Source: Candidatus Hodarchaeota archaeon
Lineage (GTDB): Archaea; Asgardarchaeota; Heimdallarchaeia; Hodarchaeales; Hodarchaeaceae
NCBI GenBank assembly: GCA_016839815.1
Contig: JAEOTM010000159.1
Span: 1 to 45,218 of the forward strand
Length of the DNA stretch: 45,218 nucleotides
Direction: 5' to 3'
Shown here in pieces: positions 42,504 through 45,218 of this stretch (its first letter is position 1; every line of letters starts with the position of its first letter). The notes beneath the pieces were generated by a model. That model was given only the letters and a program-made list of their open reading frames with translations. It made no database searches and was not told the DNA's origin. The position numbers and the translations under genes were made by a program.

Positions 42504-43520
42504 TTATGATGTAGTAAAGAGCTTTATCCATTCTTCGTGAGTAAAATAGGCCTTTGATTCACCTGACAGACACCTTTTCCTTATAATCTCCAACATACTT
42601 GGATAATCTTCGGTTGTGTTTCCAGCATTAATTGTTTCAGAAATTGCAGTATAAAGAAAAAAATCATGAAAATAGAGAAAATCAGGCATTAAAATAATCC
42701 ATTTATCGTCCAAGGTAAAATATTTTGAATAACCCCTGTAAAATGAAGGAATAAACTCCTGTAAAACCTTAATTGCGGATTTGACAGGTTTTTCCCAGAT
42801 TAAACTCCAAATTAATATTACCATATCATAAATAAACCAATTGTAACAACATGAATCAAAATCAAATAATGTAAACCTGGTTTTATTATAAATATAGTAG
42901 TTTCCCCAGTTCAAATCTCCATGAACTATTCCATAGGCGTTTTTAGGTTTAGATAGGGTTGAGATCCAATTTATCAGAGAGGAATATAGTTCGATAATGT
43001 CTTTGTCTTTTTCGTGGTCTAAAATGATGTCATATTTTAGAAAAATGTCTTCTTCAAATTCTATTCTTTTATAATTCATATGAGGTACAAAATCTGCTGA
43101 TAAACTATGCATTTTGCCCAATATTTCTCCCATTTTTTCCCATAGAGTATCATTCCATTCATCTGGATCTCGAAAATTAATGTAATTTCCTAGTGCTTTG
43201 CTGAAAGATATGACTATATAGGATTTGTTATCAATCCTTATCTCTTCTACATACTTATTATTACATGAGAGCTGAGGTTTTGAGACAGGAATGTCATTTT
43301 GAGCAAGATAATTTATCCAATCAACCTCTGCTTTTATTTGAATAAATGATTTCTTATCAAGATTCATATCTGTTTTTATTCGAATTAAAAACTCTTTCCC
43401 CTTTATTGAATATCCATAAAAAAGATGATCAAAGCCCCCTTCAAATTTTAATCCCCGAGAATCTATATTATATAGGCGTGCAACCTGTTTAAGGAGGGAA
43501 TGACTGATTTCGAAGGACAT
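42504..43520 (-). CDS. APH-family small-molecule kinase
   Basis: 338-residue protein-kinase-like phosphotransferase (PF01636). Catalytic loop VHGDLNWGNYYI (H200, D202, N207) and metal site LFDFDS (D220, D222) are intact. A lysine or arginine in FLIRIKTD and E65 in QIKAEVDWINYL form the N-lobe pair. Relatives phosphorylate aminoglycosides, homoserine, choline, sugars or protein; nothing here chooses among them, and resistance should not be assumed. It stands alone with AT-rich flanks, and no ribosome-binding site is visible before ATG 43520. The gap 42273-42503 holds nothing recognisable. Confidence 0.85.
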   Translation of the reverse strand: MSFEISHSLLKQVARLYNIDSRGLKFEGGFDHLFYGYSIKGKEFLIRIKTDMNLDKKSFIQIKAEVDWINYLAQNDIPVSKPQLSCNNKYVEEIRIDNKSYIVISFSKALGNYINFRDPDEWNDTLWEKMGEILGKMHSLSADFVPHMNYKRIEFEEDIFLKYDIILDHEKDKDIIELYSSLINWISTLSKPKNAYGIVHGDLNWGNYYIYNKTRFTLFDFDSCCYNWFIYDMVILIWSLIWEKPVKSAIKVLQEFIPSFYRGYSKYFTLDDKWIILMPDFLYFHDFFLYTAISETINAGNTTEDYPSMLEIIRKRCLSGESKAYFTHEEWIKLFTTS

Positions 43521-43747
43521 TTCAATGAAGGATCATAACTGAAGAGAAATTTTAAAGATTCCTTATTATTTCGTCTCGGTCAAGAGGAATGTGAACCGCT
43601 ATATACCGAATATCTCCCCCGAGTATCAACCAAAAAAGGGAAATCTAAGGGAGAAAACATAGGAAAAAGAAATATGAGGGGTACCAACTGAGGAGAGGGA
43701 AAAGAAACAAAATGTATGTAATTGTTAACTCAAAAAAGAAATAATAA
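43521..43747. other. Intergenic region before the Kelch relic
   Basis: Part of a 466-bp stretch without an intact gene (43521-43986). This part is A/G-rich (several GGGAGA, GAGGGAAAAG runs) and encodes nothing I can support. The Kelch relic begins at 43748. Confidence 0.3.
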
Positions 43748-43899
43748 ACTTTAGGACGCTATAGTGGATATGGGCTACAGTCAATATGGGCTTTTGATTA
43801 TAAAACGAAATCTTGGACTAATTTAAATCCATCAAAAACTTGGAAATTGATTTAATTGCAGTAATTCTGGTTATAATTATCAGAAGAAAGATTAAATAA
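43748..43899 (+). pseudogene. Frameshifted relic of a Kelch surface protein
   Basis: Frame one reads TLGRYSGYGLQSIWAFDYKT then KSWTNLNPSKTW, a single Kelch blade like those in the 8757-10034 protein, and stops at 43853-43855. In an overlapping frame from 43840 the DNA reads LEIDLIAVILVIIIRRKIK and stop, the expected C-terminal helix and basic tail. One frameshift therefore separates the blade from its anchor, and the stalk and all upstream blades are gone. Confidence 0.7.
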
Positions 43900-43986
43900 A
43901 GTTCGTAGGTATAGAGAATGAACTATGTCTACAGAAATTATGGTATTCCCAGTTATGATCGAAGGAATGCTATCTATTCTTTTGCT

Positions 43987-44526
43987 TTAGTTCTTAGTCC
44001 ATTGACAATTTTTCACAAAGATTTGACAGATGAGTGTAAAAAACTCGTTACTTCCAAAAGGAAACCATTCAGGTTTCTCGTGGTTGAAAATAAATGACCC
44101 AATTAACTTTGAAATTGGATAATTCAGGACATGGTCAAACCGTAGATAGTTTTCGCTTCGTCCAGATAATATTTTTTCCATTGTCTCTCGGATTGTAGGA
44201 TAATGAGATTTTAAGGTGATAAACTCTTCAATAAGCGGCTTAAATCCTCGTAAGGCTACTGCATTCTTGAATGCAAAGCCCTCTCCCAATTCTGTCCCAT
44301 CAAGTACTGGATGAGGTTTTAACTGATCTATAGGAACAGTCTCGCTAAATAAAAAGGATTGAGAGAGATAGGGATAAAAATTCACTAATATTCCTTGTGG
44401 TATTAACACTCGTTTGACTTCATCTAATCCTTCAATCATTTTATCAACCGAGGGAAGACAACACAGAGAATAATTGAAGAAGACAATTTGTGTAGTTTCG
44501 GTACCGAGAGGAATTCGTTTCCCCAT
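43987..44526 (-). pseudogene. N-terminally truncated class I methyltransferase
   Basis: The protein from ATG 44526 (179 residues; GGAGG lies 7 nt upstream; a GTG at 44565 is in frame) begins at the fourth strand of a Methyltransf_11 fold: IPLGTETTQIVFFNYSLCCL, then a DEVKRVLIPQGILVNFYP segment typical of motifs post-II and III. The SAM-binding GxGxG strand and about 80 preceding residues are missing; the upstream DNA in the same frame does not contain them. The C-terminal half looks intact and acidic-aromatic. Either a pseudogene or a reduced protein that is still translated. Family call moderate. Confidence 0.55.
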
Positions 44527-45218
44527 GGCACATCCTCCAAGAAAACCATACTTCAGCTTTATCACACCCCTATGGTATTGATTGTTCCGTGTAATAGATG
44601 AACAAGCCTTAATAAGGTGAACTAAAGAAATCCTCCTTATTGTCGGATTTTTTCATCATTATACACGAGGAATGGGATTATCAAACCCCTTACCTTCCAA
44701 AATGAGATTTAACTGACAACAAATGAGAAGAAATTCGGGCGCTAGATAACCTTCAAAATATTCAATTCTTTAAAATGTGAAACACTCGTTCTCAAAAGAA
44801 AACGATTTTTAAGAAGGCTTTGATAATGACTATAGAGAAAAAAAGATTTTACCACCAAAAGCCACAATTAAACTTAAGTACATACATGACCATGTACGGA
44901 CATGTACTGGAATTCGTTTCCCCACATTTTATATATTTTTTGAAATTTGTAACAAATGTGGGGCCAAACAAGGATCTAGTTGTTATTAATGAAAAGCTTG
45001 AGTGTGGAAAGCGTAAATAAGAATAACCAGACTTAAGACCCGAACTACTCATACACACTGTTTACGACTCCTGTAGACTAACTGACGAGAGGACTGACCA
45101 TTTCCACATTATTTAACAGAATTGGAGAATTTTACTTAAGAAAATTATCATATACATCTCCAGTGTCTATAGATATTGTTTTCAAAGCTGTCTGCCAGGT
45201 CTACGAAGAAGATACCCA
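44527..45218. other. Gene-poor end of the window with a 10-bp inverted repeat
   Basis: No supported gene. The clearest structure is CCCCACATTT (44920-44929) with AAATGTGGGG (44954-44963), perfect 10-bp arms around a 24-nt T/A-rich loop. A small palindromic stretch ACATGACCATGTACGGACAT lies at 44884-44903. A 66-codon ORF at 44820-45020 runs through both and has no coding features. Confidence 0.35.

Noticed and set aside
42504..43520. Antibiotic-resistance aminoglycoside kinase
   Set aside because: Only general APH-fold motifs are present; many members act on metabolites, so resistance cannot be claimed.
44820..45020. 66-codon ORF near the window end
   Set aside because: It crosses a 10-bp inverted repeat and palindromic DNA and has no recognisable protein pattern or start signal.
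1..45218. tRNA, rRNA, CRISPR array, insertion sequence or replication origin
   Set aside because: I looked for TTCGANNC-type tRNA arms, regularly spaced short repeats, transposase motifs and origin-like repeats and found none I could support; the tandem repeats seen are all inside protein-coding repeats.

Overview
This window looks like AT-rich archaeal chromosome. My best guess is an Asgard archaeon of the Heimdallarchaeia/Gerdarchaeales kind. The evidence is an HMfA-type histone, an archaeal RNase HI, TATA-box promoters 20-30 nt before starts, Shine-Dalgarno motifs (GGTGA, AGGAG), frequent TTG starts, an LRR protein of the eukaryote-like 23-residue class, membrane-tethered RING/PHD-like zinc fingers, and many large surface proteins ending in a Ser/Thr stalk, one hydrophobic helix and a basic tail. 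No rRNA, tRNA, CRISPR array, transposase or replication origin was found. The lineage is inferred, not proven.

Layout. 1-7.7 kb: end of a membrane protein, RNase HI, a Ste24/M48-like membrane protein without its zinc histidines, an anchored amino-acid-binding protein, branched-chain aminotransferase, LRR protein, Nudix hydrolase, transglutaminase-like protein and a DUF123/Uri-type nuclease. 7.7-15.5 kb: a small anchored protein, a Kelch propeller protein, a right-handed beta-helix protein, a membrane protein with a cytoplasmic winged helix, a proline-rich cytoplasmic protein and a zinc-ribbon protein. 15.7-25.3 kb: a catabolic block of carbamate kinase, two different knotted-type carbamoyltransferases, an MFS transporter and an SsnA-like amidohydrolase, interleaved with an Ig-like surface protein, a Tyr/Trp-rich surface protein and a 1-Cys peroxiredoxin. 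25.6-45 kb: secreted phospholipase D, histone, a Ca-binding repeat surface protein, TPR protein, propeller protein, chimeric beta-helix protein, two RING/PHD-like proteins, an EF-hand-like surface protein paired with a membrane HTH regulator, a seven-bladed FG-GAP protein, an APH-type kinase and a truncated methyltransferase.

How the genes work together. The main theme is building and remodelling of the cell surface: at least ten exported, C-terminally anchored proteins, two membrane-bound winged-helix proteins directly downstream of surface genes, and several newly seen gene relics (a frameshifted Kelch tail at 43748-43899, a surface-protein tail at 39169-39411). Two surface genes on the minus strand (32971-34320 and 35351-36865) share promoter, leader and signal/N-terminal region but then switch to unrelated folds, so one is a chimera. 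A second theme is an old segmental duplication (about 6.0-7.7 kb and 14.1-15.1 kb) in which each copy lost different genes. A third is probable energy recovery from carbamoylated (ureido) compounds through carbamoyl phosphate and carbamate kinase.
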